A stretch of DNA of 64,000 bases from assembly GCA_964017155.1 (NCBI GenBank), contig OZ024862.1:39709675-39773674 (forward strand), given 5' to 3'. Origin of the DNA: Oasisia sp. SBJ-2009 (lineage: Eukaryota; Annelida; Polychaeta; Sabellida; Siboglinidae). Shown one piece after another: positions 1-14,900 of the stretch. Made by a program: the position numbers and the translations under genes. The first letter of the stretch is position 1, and each line of letters opens with the position of its first letter. The notes beneath the pieces were generated by a model that searched no databases, was not told where the DNA came from, and worked only from the letters and a program-made list of their open reading frames with translations.

Positions 1-426
1 GTAGGCCAATCTCTGCCACACCAGGTGGCGACACTATATCACAATATCTAACAATTAATACAATAATTATTACACCATGTCATGGCATATACATGACATA
101 TGCACGCACATATTATAATATGTATATTGTATTTACACAATGACGTGCCATTTTAAAAAACCCTGATTTCTATACTAATAATTGCAGTAAGGGTACAGCG
201 AGCACGCATGGACGCTGTATGCTATATGCACCAATTCACAGGTGGCGCTGTGCCCCACTGGCGACAATGCGGAGACATTTTGAGTTACGACATTTTCTTG
301 CATCGCTCTCTGTATCTGAAAGTACAGCAATGTAAGTTATATAACGTAGCTTATAAAGCTATTCCAAAGTCTTTTTCATAACTATTTTGCGATAGTTTGT
401 TGATTATTTTAAAGAAGCGATCTTAT

Positions 427-527
<101 letters not shown>

Positions 528-548
528 TACGAACAACTTGGAACAACC

Positions 549-1196
<648 letters not shown>

Positions 1197-2879
1197 TGAG
1201 ATCAATGGAGAGGAATAGTCAAGTGATGGAAGCAGTTTTTGTCGCATCGCGACCGACAGCATGATGATGCTGATGATGATATCTTATGCCTCAACTTTTA
1301 GTGGTTATTAATAATTATCATCTAAAAATCAGATATGTATGGATCGAAAACAGATTGCGTGATCCGAAATTATTTAGTCTTGAAACGTGAATTTGTTATC
1401 CGTGTGACTCATGACCAGATCGACACCGTGAAGCGTGATTACATGGCTTTCTTTGTGAAGCATGATTGAGGTACAGTTAAACCAGTGTTGGGCGATCTCT
1501 CTCATGAGCGACTACCTGTCTTGAACGACCTTTTCCTAGGCCCGGATCGTTTCTGATAAAAACGTACCTGCCGTGAACGACTACCTGTCAAACGCGACCA
1601 GCGACCACACAAATTGTTCTCGCGACCGTTGTTTTCACCTGATAGTAGCGACCGGGACATGTTTCGTCGTCGGTTTCGAGTTCACTAAACACCTGTATCG
1701 TCGATGTATCTGATTGGTCGATTTATTTGATTGGTATATCAAAGTGCGCGAGGATGAGGAAGACAACGAGGAGGAGATGCCATCACAGCTGGCACCGGTG
1801 CCGCTTACATTTCAGTAGACAGCTGAACACCTACGGGCACTGCGCGACTTCGGCTTGTTCACAAATCAGCCACATGCAGCTCACTAGCTGCTTCAAGCTG
1901 CCAGGCAGAGGAATTGCTTGAAGCTGAACAATGCAGAAAAGTAAAAAAAAAATGGCAGACAATTCTATATTCTATTTTTAGAAAGTAATGATTTTTAGGT
2001 GAACAGTGTTCAAAGATTTTTCGGAAATGTGAATCTGATATTGACAATGATGAACATAATATACTATTAAATTATAGCCCAAAGTTGTTGTACCTTGTCT
2101 TATAGTCTATAGTCGATCCTAAATACAAAATGTATGATATTTTTTTCCCGTTAAACTAGTACAATGCTTGGCTGCCTAGCTGTGTAAATTATATACACAT
2201 ACGTATACACATTCATAATTATGCCGAAATGATATTGTGTATGTATAACCTGTTTTAAGCGACCACCTGTCTTGAGCGCGACCGCTATTGCTGTCGCCCA
2301 AGACAGATTTTTCTTCGTAAAATTTACGACAGCCTGGGTGACTGTATATAAATTTCGATCTCCTCGGCCTCGCCGATTTCTTCTCACAAAATATTATCTA
2401 GACACCACCAAACCGAAAAGGATTAAGAATTAAAAAACCTAGTATAAAATGTGAAACGCCAAATATGTTCCCTGTTAACATGAATGCTACCATCACTCAT
2501 TACTTGTATATAGGCTTATTATTCAACCCTACGTCTCATAACTAGTTCAAGCTTACGGACAACCATGTTCGCAATTAATATACGCCCACTGGCACTGTCA
2601 GTGTAACTGAACTCGAAGCACAAAGTCAAAATCAGCACAGATGACAGATGTTAGAACGATCACGTCATGACCGATTGGATCATTGCCAGCGACTGACATA
2701 AGCACATCTTGCGAAATTATCGAATTATTTACACCGATATGAATTCAATGACATAATAACTATGTACGGCCCCATTGGTTTGTAATTTCCTGCCCAACTA
2801 ACTGCGCTACGATTGTTTGGCCGACGAATGGTGAGGCCACTCCGGGGTGAGTGTCCGCGAATGACTCCACTACTGGAGG
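1197..2879. other. Intergenic, degenerate DNA-transposon-like sequence
   Basis: No supportable gene. Around 1470-1660 and 2255-2310 there are related motifs of the type GCGACCACCTGTCTTGA, which resemble the termini of short nonautonomous DNA transposons. The copies are diverged, no clean inverted repeats or target duplications are visible, and the assignment is weak. The rest is AT-rich and featureless. Confidence 0.35.
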
Positions 2880-2887
2880 TATAAAAG
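2880..2887 (+). promoter_or_regulatory. TATA box, BPHL core promoter
   Basis: TATAAAAG lies 40 bp upstream of the BPHL ATG at 2920. With initiation about 25-31 bp downstream, the 5' UTR would be only about 5-15 nt. An in-frame ATG at 2851 lies upstream of the TATA box, so it is unlikely to be the start. Confidence 0.6.
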
Positions 2888-2919
2888 CGGCGCGGCAGAC
2901 GAGCCGCTTTAGTACAGCG

Positions 2920-5900
2920 ATGGCGGCGCGTTCGAAGTCTGTCATGTTGGCTCGCAGCGTCAACAGATTGGCTTTGCTAGCCAGACGGAATGGTCCACGA
3001 TTTTATTCACATCGGACGGCACAGCCCGACATTAGCACAGAGTAAGTGTGCAATTTGTTAAGCATGTCGTTTGCTGTGTCTAAACGTAAACAACGATAAT
3101 AACGACATCATGTCATGACAGCATCGTAGTTGCACCTTGCCTTGCGGCTACTTCGCTAGGCTAGGGTAGGCGCAGGGCAGCGATCTGCTCAACCAGTCTT
3201 TCTGACATTGCGCAGATTGTTTTTGTCTGAGTATGCCGTATATAATATACTATATTGCCTGGTAAAGATAATTTGTCTGCATCAGCCATTGTAATTGTCA
3301 ACATTATTAAATGGACCAAATTTCAGAAGTAAGTCAGACTCGGAGTTAGAGACAGAAACTGACATAACGACTAACGTAGCTCTGGGCCTGGCCTAGGCTG
3401 TGGCTAGGCTAGACAGTGACGTCAAGTGATATCCGTTAACCAGAGCCAGGCTCAGGCCTACAGTAATGTCTCAGGCCTGCAAACTAGAATTTAATCCTGC
3501 TGGCCAAGTGTGCATACCTTTGTTCGAGGTATGTTGCACGCATTCGGTATCCGCAAGCATTGATTTGAGGCAGTGAAATCAATATCTGCTGTAAATATGT
3601 AATCATAATGGGCTGACAATTGTATTACATGTGTGAGTAAAGTACAGGGACTTAACATCTTAAATCCACATGGATGACATTTTCAGGATGAATGCATGCA
3701 ACAGATTTTAGCTCAGTGAATGAAGATTTGAAGATGTATTTTGAAACAGAGTGGCTATACGTCCGGATATGGTCAGATATTTGTCCTGATACGAACAAAT
3801 AACATAGGTTGGTACTCAGCCTCAGGCTATTTGTCCAGATACATTTCTTGTGGGAGTACAATTCAAATTCACACAAACAGCATAATTGAGATGACTGTTG
3901 GACGTGAGTTGGCAGATTTTAAAAGTTTATCGGCATGTGTTGTGCAATTTAAAAATAGTAACTTTGTACAGTTTTCTAAAATGAGATCGTAGGACAGTCG
4001 AGGAAGATATCCTACTGCAAAAATAGTAGTGACACCTGTTTATACTCTGCCAAAGTACCTGCTTGAGTAGGTATACTTTTTTTAGCAATAAGGATAAGTA
4101 CATTATAGTTTTAATTTTGTGGCATTGCAGTTTAATAATAATATTTATTTGCAGTTTAATATTAAATATTACTAAAGCATATATTATATGCTTTAGTAAT
4201 ATTTAAAGATAGTGCAAACTATGTCATCTCACAATTTTATTTAGAATCTTCTGTGCAGGTACAGACTACAGAAACATTAAAGGACAAACAAAGTTAACTG
4301 TTTCGTGGCATACACCTAATAGAGTTAATATAAAGTAACAATTTCCACATATACTCAATTTTTTAACGCCAGCGGTTTACCAGAAAAATATTTTTTAACA
4401 CCCAGCTATCCAAATTCTATGTGCTACCCCATCTCAGACGAAGAATGACGTCACGACGGTGATCGAGGCGCTCTCCACGTAGATTCCCTGCATAGGGTTT
4501 GGCTGTTGTCATGAAATGGCTGCAACTCGGCAACGCGCGTAACATGCTGATGACGGTAAATATAAAGTTGTCTATTATTGTTATCGCTGAAATCATCCCA
4601 TCAACTGATGATACATGTCTACATCAAAGCATTTCTCCTCAAAATGGACCGAGCAAAGTGACAAACAGTACGCCCGCAAATCACCAACGTGAATCCATTG
4701 CTTCAATACTACCAGTTGTTTCAACTATTATTGCAACCATATGCCGAACACGAAGGCATAATTACTAAAGTTTACCATAGATTTAACTACAGATTTAGAT
4801 ATACGTCTATAAGCAGCTGCTAGATGTCACGCCAACTGAACGAATTGTCGAAGACTTGAAGTTGTTGACCCTTAACGACGTCGCCGGAAGCTGACCGAGA
4901 TATAGAATGCCGTGCGCTGAATGGCCAAGCCAAATTAACCCTTCACCTATGGCGACGTCTAGACCATCGTGGATTTCGTTAGAATTTTTGACTTTAAAGT
5001 CACATTCTGAGTAAACCGCTGACGTTAAAAAATTGAGTACAGGTATATGTGGAAATTGTTACTTTGTATAAACTCTATTAGGTGTATGACACGAAGCCGA
5101 AGCCTTTTTTTGTCCTTTAACATTATATAACATACAGTGCTCACAATAATGATGGCTGCCTTGCCTACCAATTCTGCTTGAGATATAGATGAAGTTGGTG
5201 TAATATTGTGCAGGTCTACGATCTCGTAAGCATATCTATGATGAAGTACTGCCAGGTAAGCGTCAATCATGGTAAACAGATGTGTCAGGTTTTATGCGAG
5301 TTCAGACCAAGTACACAACCTTGGGTAAAGAGTCTACTGAAGACAGGGTTTATGGTTGCCCTGGTTTACAGTTGCTGTTGTGACATAACAGGGTTTATAG
5401 TCAGTTTGATTATTTTATCTGAGATATTATTACATATATCTGTCTCTTTCGTGTATACGTTCCAAAACATTACTGTGGTAATCCTTGGTATTTATGCGTG
5501 TTAGTTCTATGTATCTAGAAACACAAATAAAGTAATTAATCAGGGTGGTTAATGTCACTTTGATATGTAAATGAATAAATAATAAAAATGACTAGTTAGC
5601 TTGCATTGTCAAATTTTATTTTATCAAAACACATTAAATTTCGAGAGTCAATATGCTACAACAAATTTACCGGGGTAGTGTAAAATATATGTAATAATAT
5701 CTCAGATAAAATAATCAAACTGATTAAATACATTACTATAATAAAAAATTATTTCAATACAGAGTAGCACATTACATATGACCCATTCTTTTCATTATCC
5801 ATACAGTATTAACAGTGTTGAACAACCTGATAAAAATGTGTTTCTTGAAGACCTTTCAAGAGGGTACTGACTTATTGTGCATAGTGAATAGTTTCCTCGT

Positions 5901-8900
5901 TACCGCAATTAGCCACATGTTCCCAGCAACCTGCACAGGTCAGTTTCCAGCTGTCCGTGTCCAGCCGTGCCTGCTGGTGTAGTCTGTAATCTTCAGCCTA
6001 CTATTGACAGCCAGCGGTAGACCACTGCTGGGTGACCTTATGAAAGGTCGAGGTCAATGTACGAATGTAAACAGAGCGCTCACATGGTCACTCCATAGTA
6101 TCCTCTGTTACTCAGTGGGTCAATGCCTCAGTCCAGTCAATGGCCATATTAGCCAGTCGGTAATTAGGTTAAACAGTTGCCTGGCATGGCGCCAATTATC
6201 TGCTTACAACCTGACCAGTGACAACTGGTTATAAGAGTGCAATATACCACAGTATGTGGACATAAGGGAGGTCAGTGTGTGTCTAAATAATTAGTATGGC
6301 ACAGTTAACAGTTCATTAATTCTGCTGTGAAGTCAGGAATATTACGATGTTGTCTGTGTAGTACTGGAAATTAAAACAATATAACATTGAGTACCTGGGT
6401 AGTGAGCACTCTCTTTTGCATCTGACACGTTTTGTGTATACTACACAGTACAGGTGTCATCCAGTGTCACAACTCCCTACTGTCACCCAAGAGCTACAGA
6501 TAGCATCAAACAGTCTCGTCCAGGTGTGTACTGTCTAGTGGAACCAGACATGGTAATACTGCCCTACTTTTTGAGAAGACTGCAAATATCTAATCTACAA
6601 TGATGGGTCTGGGGTTGTTTACTTCCCCAGTGGTAAACCGCAGGTATTTCAGTCTCTTAATAGCAGTACTATTTTTAGCCGTTATCAATACTTGTAACCT
6701 ACAACCGTAGTACCAGGTCATTCTGTGTCAAATCAATCACATTTAGCTACTTTTTGCATACACAACAGTCCGACTACAATTTTGATCACATTTAGCACAA
6801 TTGTTGGCATAGATGAGAACATAAATCACAAAATTAAAACAAATATAGGTCTTGAATGGTTTATTGAGGAATTATGGGGACTGAGCTTTGACCTGCTTAT
6901 GCTGCCTGTTACATACAAGCCAATAACTCTACTTCTAATAACACTAGAAAAAAACGAAACATCTATGGAAACCAAGTAAATAAGTGTGAAATGTTGGCGT
7001 TACCCTTAGACACTGTCTGATATCTGCAGGGGATCTAACATGCACTGTCTTCATCTGACATGGCCACATGGAGCATTCAACAGCTAAAGAAGTCATGGAT
7101 TAAATAGTCACACCGCCAACACGGTTCTTTTCACATGAACCATTTTGTAGAATGAGGCATTGTGTATACGGTGTACTGGCCATAACCGAGTAATTATTTA
7201 TATACCTTTGTGCAGAACTATTTTTATAACAGCGCATCTGTATCTATACAAACAAAATTCTATAGAGTGTAGTCTGTGGACAGCACACTGTTCACCTTAA
7301 CCGGAAACATGTTATTTACAGTAAACTTAGCTGAGTGACCCCGTGGGTGAGTGTTAATTTAGTTTTGTGCACTTGACATTGTAATGACACAGAACAAAAG
7401 AGTGTGGACATCCTTTCATAGACCAATGCCTGTCAACAGCAGCGGCCCAGATTTTGGTCACCAAGGTATTTTTAACTGACTTTCACCTAGTCTGTGCCAT
7501 GCAAGGTGAATTGTTAAATACCAAACATAGTGTTAACAGTACCAGTGTCAGTGTGATACATGGAATCGTGCCACTGATTTTGTTTTAGTTGTAGGATTAC
7601 TGATTAGGATTTAAAATGTTTGAGCAAGAGGAAAATAATTTGTTGATTTATGAAGCCAAAGTATGTCTGTAGTTTGTATGCAGTTAACGCTTGTTGTGCC
7701 AAATTGAGTCAAACTTTAACAGGCCTTGACATTAAACTTTTGTCTCCACTGGCCCCCGAGGCACCATACTATTTTTCTGTGAAAGGTCGAGTTACGGAAA
7801 CATTGACGGTGGTCAGTCGGATTTAAACCACTGAATCATTGGGCCAGTAGAATTTAAAACCAGTGGCCCGAACTGGTCGCGCAGTACCGGACAACGTTAA
7901 AACATGCGTCAGGCCATCAAGCCAGTGCCAATGTCGAGCCCTGGACTATAAGCAAATAAAGTGAAGAGAAGCATGCATTCATTGTGAATAGACGGCAGTT
8001 GGCAGTAAACCAATCCGACAAAAACAATGGTATGTTGTGTTTCAACATGCTCAGGCAGGTTTTTACGGTTCTTTCATATGTTTTTATCCTGTATTTACAA
8101 TTCACTTGCGTGAAGAAGGATTTTTTTGGGACCTAACTCAGGTGACTGGACTCCTTGTTCAGTGGTGTCGGTAATGTTATTCCAGGAATCATAATTGTTT
8201 CCCCTACCAATGCTGTTCTTCTGCACAGATAAATGGGCAGTCAGCACTACTTTTTGAGCACGCTGGCTTTACAGGGCACTAGATTTCTTTTCCTGCTTTG
8301 TGTAGAGGGTAAAAATAACAGCCAGACAAATCTAGCCACAACATCAGTGTTGCTGGAGTTCGCCTTGCCGCGGAGTGTCGTGACGCTGCATCATTTTTTT
8401 CAACTAGGCGTCCTACAAAACCGCAGGTGGAACGTGTCACTCGATCATGTCATCACGTGATTTAGGCCAATGTTCAGTCATTAACATTTTGTATTTTGCC
8501 GATGTATTTAACTGATACAGTACATAGGTTGATAAAACTACAGTTGAACAATTTAGAATGTTATCTTTCTGGTACTAAGCTGTAGTAAATGTGTGCCATT
8601 CTTAACATGTCCTATGGTTGATTGTTTTTGGAGGACGTGATTGAGCTCTGTGTCGTGCATGACTGCCTTTTTAGGCCACTACTATTGCATAATGTCTATG
8701 ACGGGTGCTGCTATGACACAGTGGTAGAAGTCTGTATCTATAGGGATTTTATGCCAACCCAGCAAACAAGGAATCATTTCTGAACCAGTTGGCACGTGTC
8801 ATACTGGTTCATAATTGGTACCGTTCCTCCAGTGTGTGTTTTCATGTGTATTCACGTGAATACACATGTTCTGCCTGTTGTCACAAGTTTTGAACGAGTT

Positions 8901-11900
8901 TGACACGAGTCAGAACTGGTACGGTTTCACTGGTACGTGTCACGTGAAAATCACATGAAAAACTCGTGATTTCATGGTAAACACATGAACTCATGAATTC
9001 ACTTACAGAACATGTGAAATCACAGGTCGCTGTTTGCTGGGAATGGTGGCTGCCTGTAACAATGGCATCTTTAGCAAATGCATATTTTGTAGCTTTTATA
9101 TACTTTATCGTGTTATCATATATTTGATCTATTCTTTATGTCTCAATCAATCAATAATAAATAAATTATTTAATAATAATCTACAGCTCAGTTATTATTG
9201 CGTTATATTTGAATCATGCATTTGAAACAGACCACCTGGTATTAGTGGTAACAGCATCTGATAGTTTGAGTGAGGTTAGCAGATGTTGTCGCAAGTTTAA
9301 TAAATACTATGCCAGTAATCAATTAATAGTATATATTAACAGAATGGTTTAAAGCAAATGGCAACAACACGCTAGCTGTTGGTAAAATTGTTTTGACAAA
9401 CATGGGTATGGCTAGCTGTACGCATGTGCTTCCACATCAGTAAAGCTACCACAAAATGCCACTGCTATACAACATTGTTGAGCGCCATGCCTAGCTATGC
9501 CCCTGGCTGACACAGAAATAATAACAAATCTGCCAATGTAAGGGATAAGGCTGGCCTTGGTTCTACAGTTACCGTGTCCCTTCCTGTGTGTGCTGAGATA
9601 CCGACCCAGTTGTCTGGTGTTTGTGTTATTGTCCAGGGATGTGTAAACAGCTGCTACAGTGACCCATTGCTGAGATGAAGCCAGCGTTAGTTTTCAGAAA
9701 CAAGATGTATAAAGCATAGCCTATGGCATTTCTGGCTGACTGGAGAGGAATCATGTTCCCATCTTGCAGGACTAGAATGAATAGACTAGACTATGAATAG
9801 AAAATGACTAGAATAGAATGGTTCTAATGGCTGCTTGTGTGTAAGCTATTAGTACTACTACCTGACTGTGCTACCTGTATGTTATTCAATATTATTATTG
9901 TTATAAACTTATAATTTCACTTTGCCACTCATTTCCACTGCAGTAAGAATGGGGCAGTCAGAAAAAGAGTTCTATCATGGATTTGTGTAAATTCAACTTA
10001 GGTGGCTGCCACAGAATTACTGGTCGTGAACCAGTCAAACCAGCCTTGATTGTAAATAGGGTCATTTGAAGCTGTGTGGTTAAATTGTTGTGTATTTATC
10101 TGTGGTAGACATCACTTGCTTGGCTGTTCTAAGTGGACCAGTTAGCAGCAAATCCTGTAGTTATCTTTATGGCTTGTAACACAAGTAGAGCTGTCACCTT
10201 TTTGCACCAGCACTGTACCCCTAGCCCTTTTTATATACCGTTTACAGGACTGTCTGCAAGGATTCTCATGATCAGTCAGGTCCAACCCAAATGGTGATAA
10301 ATACAACCAGTTCATGATTACTGTCAACAAATTTATCAAGAGTCAAGTTTAGAACACTGGTCCCACTAATTCGGTCACTTCATGATTCATGAATACTGTC
10401 AGTTATCCAGAGCAGAATTAAAAGATTATCCTAACTAATATGGTGACTGTTATACACAGATGACCAACTTAGCAGTCATAGATAGCATCCATAAATAGTC
10501 AGTCCAAAATTTAGTAACGGGCAGGTGCCAGAAAACAGGAAAACAATAAATAAACAGGATAGCCACAAGGTGACACTTTGAGGTCAAATGTTTTACAGCG
10601 TCTGTCGTGGTAGATTTTGATGACACAGATAATTCCAGAACATTGCACTGAAATTAGTGATGTTATACTAAACTAATACTAATGTTATACTAGTATAAGC
10701 TGTTTTGTACCACTGTTAAGGTTTTTTTATCGAACTTGGATTGGACTGTACTTTTGGGCCCTGTCGTCTTTAACCAGGCCAAGTGTTACAGCTTGGCAAA
10801 TAATAAACCACTCAGCCTGCAGCATGCACTCTTATGTAACTCACTGTCAGTGCGTCCTTACCTTGACACCTATGTACTGCTGTCTGAACTGGATACAGGC
10901 TGCCGGTTCCATGTTTTTGCTGCATATATGTTTTTTAGTATAATGTTTATTAACCTTGTTTTTCCAACTGTATTTTATAATGTTTATTAACATGTTTATT
11001 ACTTAGTATAATGTTTATTAGCCTTGTTTTTCCAACTGTATTGTATAATGTTTATTAACATGTTTCTTTTTTTAGTATAATGTTTATTAACATGTTTAGT
11101 TTTTAGTATACTATTTATTAACCTTGTTTTTCCAACTGCATAAGGAGTCTTCAATATATCAGAAAATACACTTGGCAAACTCATGCAGGTTACATAACAC
11201 TGGGGCCAATGACTGCTCTGAGGCCTAGTTGTTTGGTCGTCATACTGCTGATAATAGAGGTTAAATAAAAACTACTGTGTAACTCGGGCCTGCTCGTCTA
11301 AGTGGTAAACAGCAGATCTGATGTCATGTTTAAAGCATTTTTTAAACCAGGTTCAATCGGTGCTGCATTGATTTTTTTACTAAGAAATATACAATTTCTC
11401 TGCATTAATTTGTGTAAAAACATTTGTTATGGTTCATAAAATAAGACTGATTTGGATTCTTGAATGACATGAAGATAATGAACATTTTGCTAACAATCGG
11501 CTGTTTTGTTGCAGACCACTTTCTCCGTTTGTGGGACACAACTTCAAGTACTTTAATGAAGGCGACGGGTAAGTCTCAACTTTCTAGATCTACGCCTGTT
11601 AACACAGGTTTGTCCATAACTACATAAGCTATGGTGTTTTTGTTGTTTTGATGTTTTACCAACCAAAGAATTCAACAGTATCCAATTTGATCAATGCATT
11701 AATAATTTGCAGTTATTAATTTTTTTTTTTACCGTGAACATGTCCAATTTCAGCTTCACACAAGATCATCCTTGCTCACATTTCAATGTACCTATGTAAG
11801 AGTAACATTGCAAACACACGCATGTATAACGTAATACGTAATTTATTTATTTATTTAAAAGTGCTTCGCTATTTAGTACCGTACTAATTTTATTTATTTA

Positions 11901-14900
11901 TATACCTACCTATACATATCTTTTTTTACATTTATTTTAAAGCTAGTATTTGTCTTATTGTATACACATATCTTTTGATGTCTTTTAAATTGTAATATGT
12001 TGTGAAGCGCCACGAACGATTATGGATGTGGCGCTATACCAAATAAATATATTATTATTATATTATTATTATTATAAATTGTTATAAATAATTCATTCAA
12101 CACATTTGCAAAGATCACATACATCAAGTATTTTTTTAAGATACGTTTCGCAGAAATCGAGAGATTCAGTTTACAAACATTCATTGTGGAGACAGGATTT
12201 ATGCGCTAGCCACAGCAACAACAGCCACACTTTACCCTTGAGTTTCTCGAACACTGTAGACTCCAGACAGGTGTTTCCCTGTCTCAGTGTTATACAGGTC
12301 AGGTGCCTGGGGTACTCTAACGTCAAGTCAAGTCTTTAGTACACCCTCGTAGATCACACTGCACTCTAAGGGGTTGTATAAAAAATGTATTGACTGGGAA
12401 GTTACAAGATTGCTCTTACAACTAGCTAATAGAGATGGTGTCAAAATCTGTATGTAAAGTGCTCATCCTCCCATCCAACGGATGTAATCAATATCTTAAC
12501 CACCTTAACATTATATTTGTACAGCGATCTGAAAACCATGAAATAAAAAAATTAGGAGTTGGTTAAGAATGACTCACATAATTAATTTTTTTATTTTTAA
12601 AACCTATTACCGCAATATCTGCAGGTGGGGTTAAAGACTATAGTGGTTCAAATTATTATGACATTATTGCACATTCGACAGATATTCGGAAATGTTATAA
12701 GATTCTGTAGAGAGAACACAGTGCACACAGAAAGTAGTAACATGTGGTTTGTGATAGAGGAGTGTTTTCTGGCACAAACATTAATTAATGACATCTGTTT
12801 ACTGATGCCTAGTGGGTGATTGGGTCTACGAGGCAGCATTCCACAACGGTCAAACCTTCCTGGTGGTTTACATTATAATGTTATCATATGATAACTGCAT
12901 GGTGCCTGGTACCGCCTAGATCCAGGCACTTTATATACCACAGAATAATATTTCAATGCTCGTCGCATCTGATGTCTTATCTCAGACTCGCAGCAGTTTT
13001 ACTTATTTAAACTGACAGTGACATACCTGGTGTACATCTGAATATAAAAATAGATGGAGTTTAGATTAAAAGAAATCATTTAACCATATTCAGACACAAC
13101 ATTTTTCGATGTGGAATAACAATAATTAATTGTTTACCCTTTATACATTTCAGTGTAACTTCCACACTCAAGGCAGATGTGAACGGCGTAAAACTGAGCT
13201 TCGAGACAGCTGGAACGGGCAACAAATATGTATTAATGTGCCCAGGCGCCCTAGGTGAGGATCTTATTGTAGAATGCAGATTACAGATTGTCATTCAGTC
13301 ATTATATTTTATACGGATATAATTTATGTATGTAATTATTCACAATAAGACACCACGCAAGTGTTGGCCCCTGTGGCACTCTCAATGTAACTTTGATAAT
13401 TCATCTTGTTTCACACTCATTTCAGTCAGCATAAATGTGTTCTATCTTTCTGTCAAGTAACCAATACAACGTGTTATCTCATTTGTGAACTTGTTATTAT
13501 GGTAAAATTACAATGCCACAATAACATGTTCAACTGACCAATGACATTTTCGTAAGTTATCTAACATCTGAAGTAAAAAAGTGTGGACTAGTTTATTAAA
13601 CTCTACGCACATACATAGCAACAGAATGAACAAATTAAGCCCCCGGTTTAACCCATAATGTTTGCACACAATTAAGATTCTAACATTTATTCTGAACATT
13701 TTTCACTCTTTTCCTGCTCATAGGGTCAGCCCGGATGGACTTTAGTCAGCAGTTGGACAACCTAAACAAGGACATATTCACTGTGATTGGCTGGGACCCA
13801 CGGGGGTACGGCTTCAGCCGGGATGTGGAGAGAGATTGGCCTCTCCATTTCCTTGAGAGGGATGCCCACGACGGCGCCACCCTCATGGAGGTAATGTCAC
13901 TCACCTGGTAGACAGACAAGACTTGTGTAAAGAACCTTGCTTCGCTTGGGTTGCTGACAAATCAACTGCATTGTCATCACCAGAATCTCTGCTCCTGGGG
14001 CGTAATATTGTTTTCAAAGTGGACAGTTTTTTACTCCATAAGAAATAAGTTGTTCTTTCTATATAGCATGCGTCTGCAAATAGAGATCAGTTGAAGTCTG
14101 TGCATATGATATACTGACCATTAGGGTCAGCTTGTCTCTGTCGTTAGATACAGAGGTCAAATCAGGCAATTCTAGTTCTGATATTTTCAGCCGGTTATTA
14201 TATTCAGCTGGTTCTTTCAATCACAGTGAGATTCAGTTGTGTTTAAATGGACTAATACTGAAATCCTTATATTTTATCTTTGTTTGACCAGACAAAACTA
14301 TTTGAAACGCTCTTTATGTAACTGATAAATACCAGTAGCTGGAAATTAATACACAATTGCAATACCTTTGAAACAATGAAACAAATATTGTTTGTTTGCG
14401 ATTCTGATATCTGCAAATAATTTTCGCAAACCAGTTTTTTTGGCCTGCTGCTGTTGTGTTGCTTTGCGAAACCAAATGTAACATATGTATCATGCTTCTT
14501 TGCTGTATATGCTGCCGGTGTAGAAAATGAAAGAATCACAGGTAACTATGCTGAGGAATGCTGTGAAAGGTCTCTTCGGATATTTCCTTGTAGAGTACTC
14601 TGTTAGTTTTCTTTTAGCTGTACTAACAAACTGTCATAATTTTCATATATTTCAGTTTAGCATATACAAAGAAATGTGTGTGACACTAATTTTAAAACAA
14701 TCAGATAATGTAAATAACCCTCTTAGTAATCTTAAAAATTACTTATTCTACCACTGAACTGATACAAAGAAATGTGTGTGGAAGTAATTTTAAGACAACC
14801 AGATAATGTAGACAACCCTCTTATATAAATCTTTTAAATTATTTATTCTACCACTGAACTGGTGGCATCTGTAGGGAAGGTGCATGAAATGAGCTACTAT

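Larger units (their letters stand above)
3042..11514 (+). other. BPHL intron 1
   Basis: 8.5-kb intron with a GTAAGT donor and a TTGCAG acceptor. It holds a 45-bp perfect palindrome (4162-4206), a TTAA-flanked inverted-repeat element (4281-5116), a hairpin with 39-bp arms (5401-5723), a TIR MITE (8758-9041) and a short AT-rich tandem repeat (10937-11140). No coding sequence is supportable elsewhere in it. Confidence 0.8.

Noticed and set aside
2851..2919. Upstream in-frame ATG of BPHL at 2851
   Set aside because: It lies before the TATA box and would disrupt the presequence-like N-terminus.
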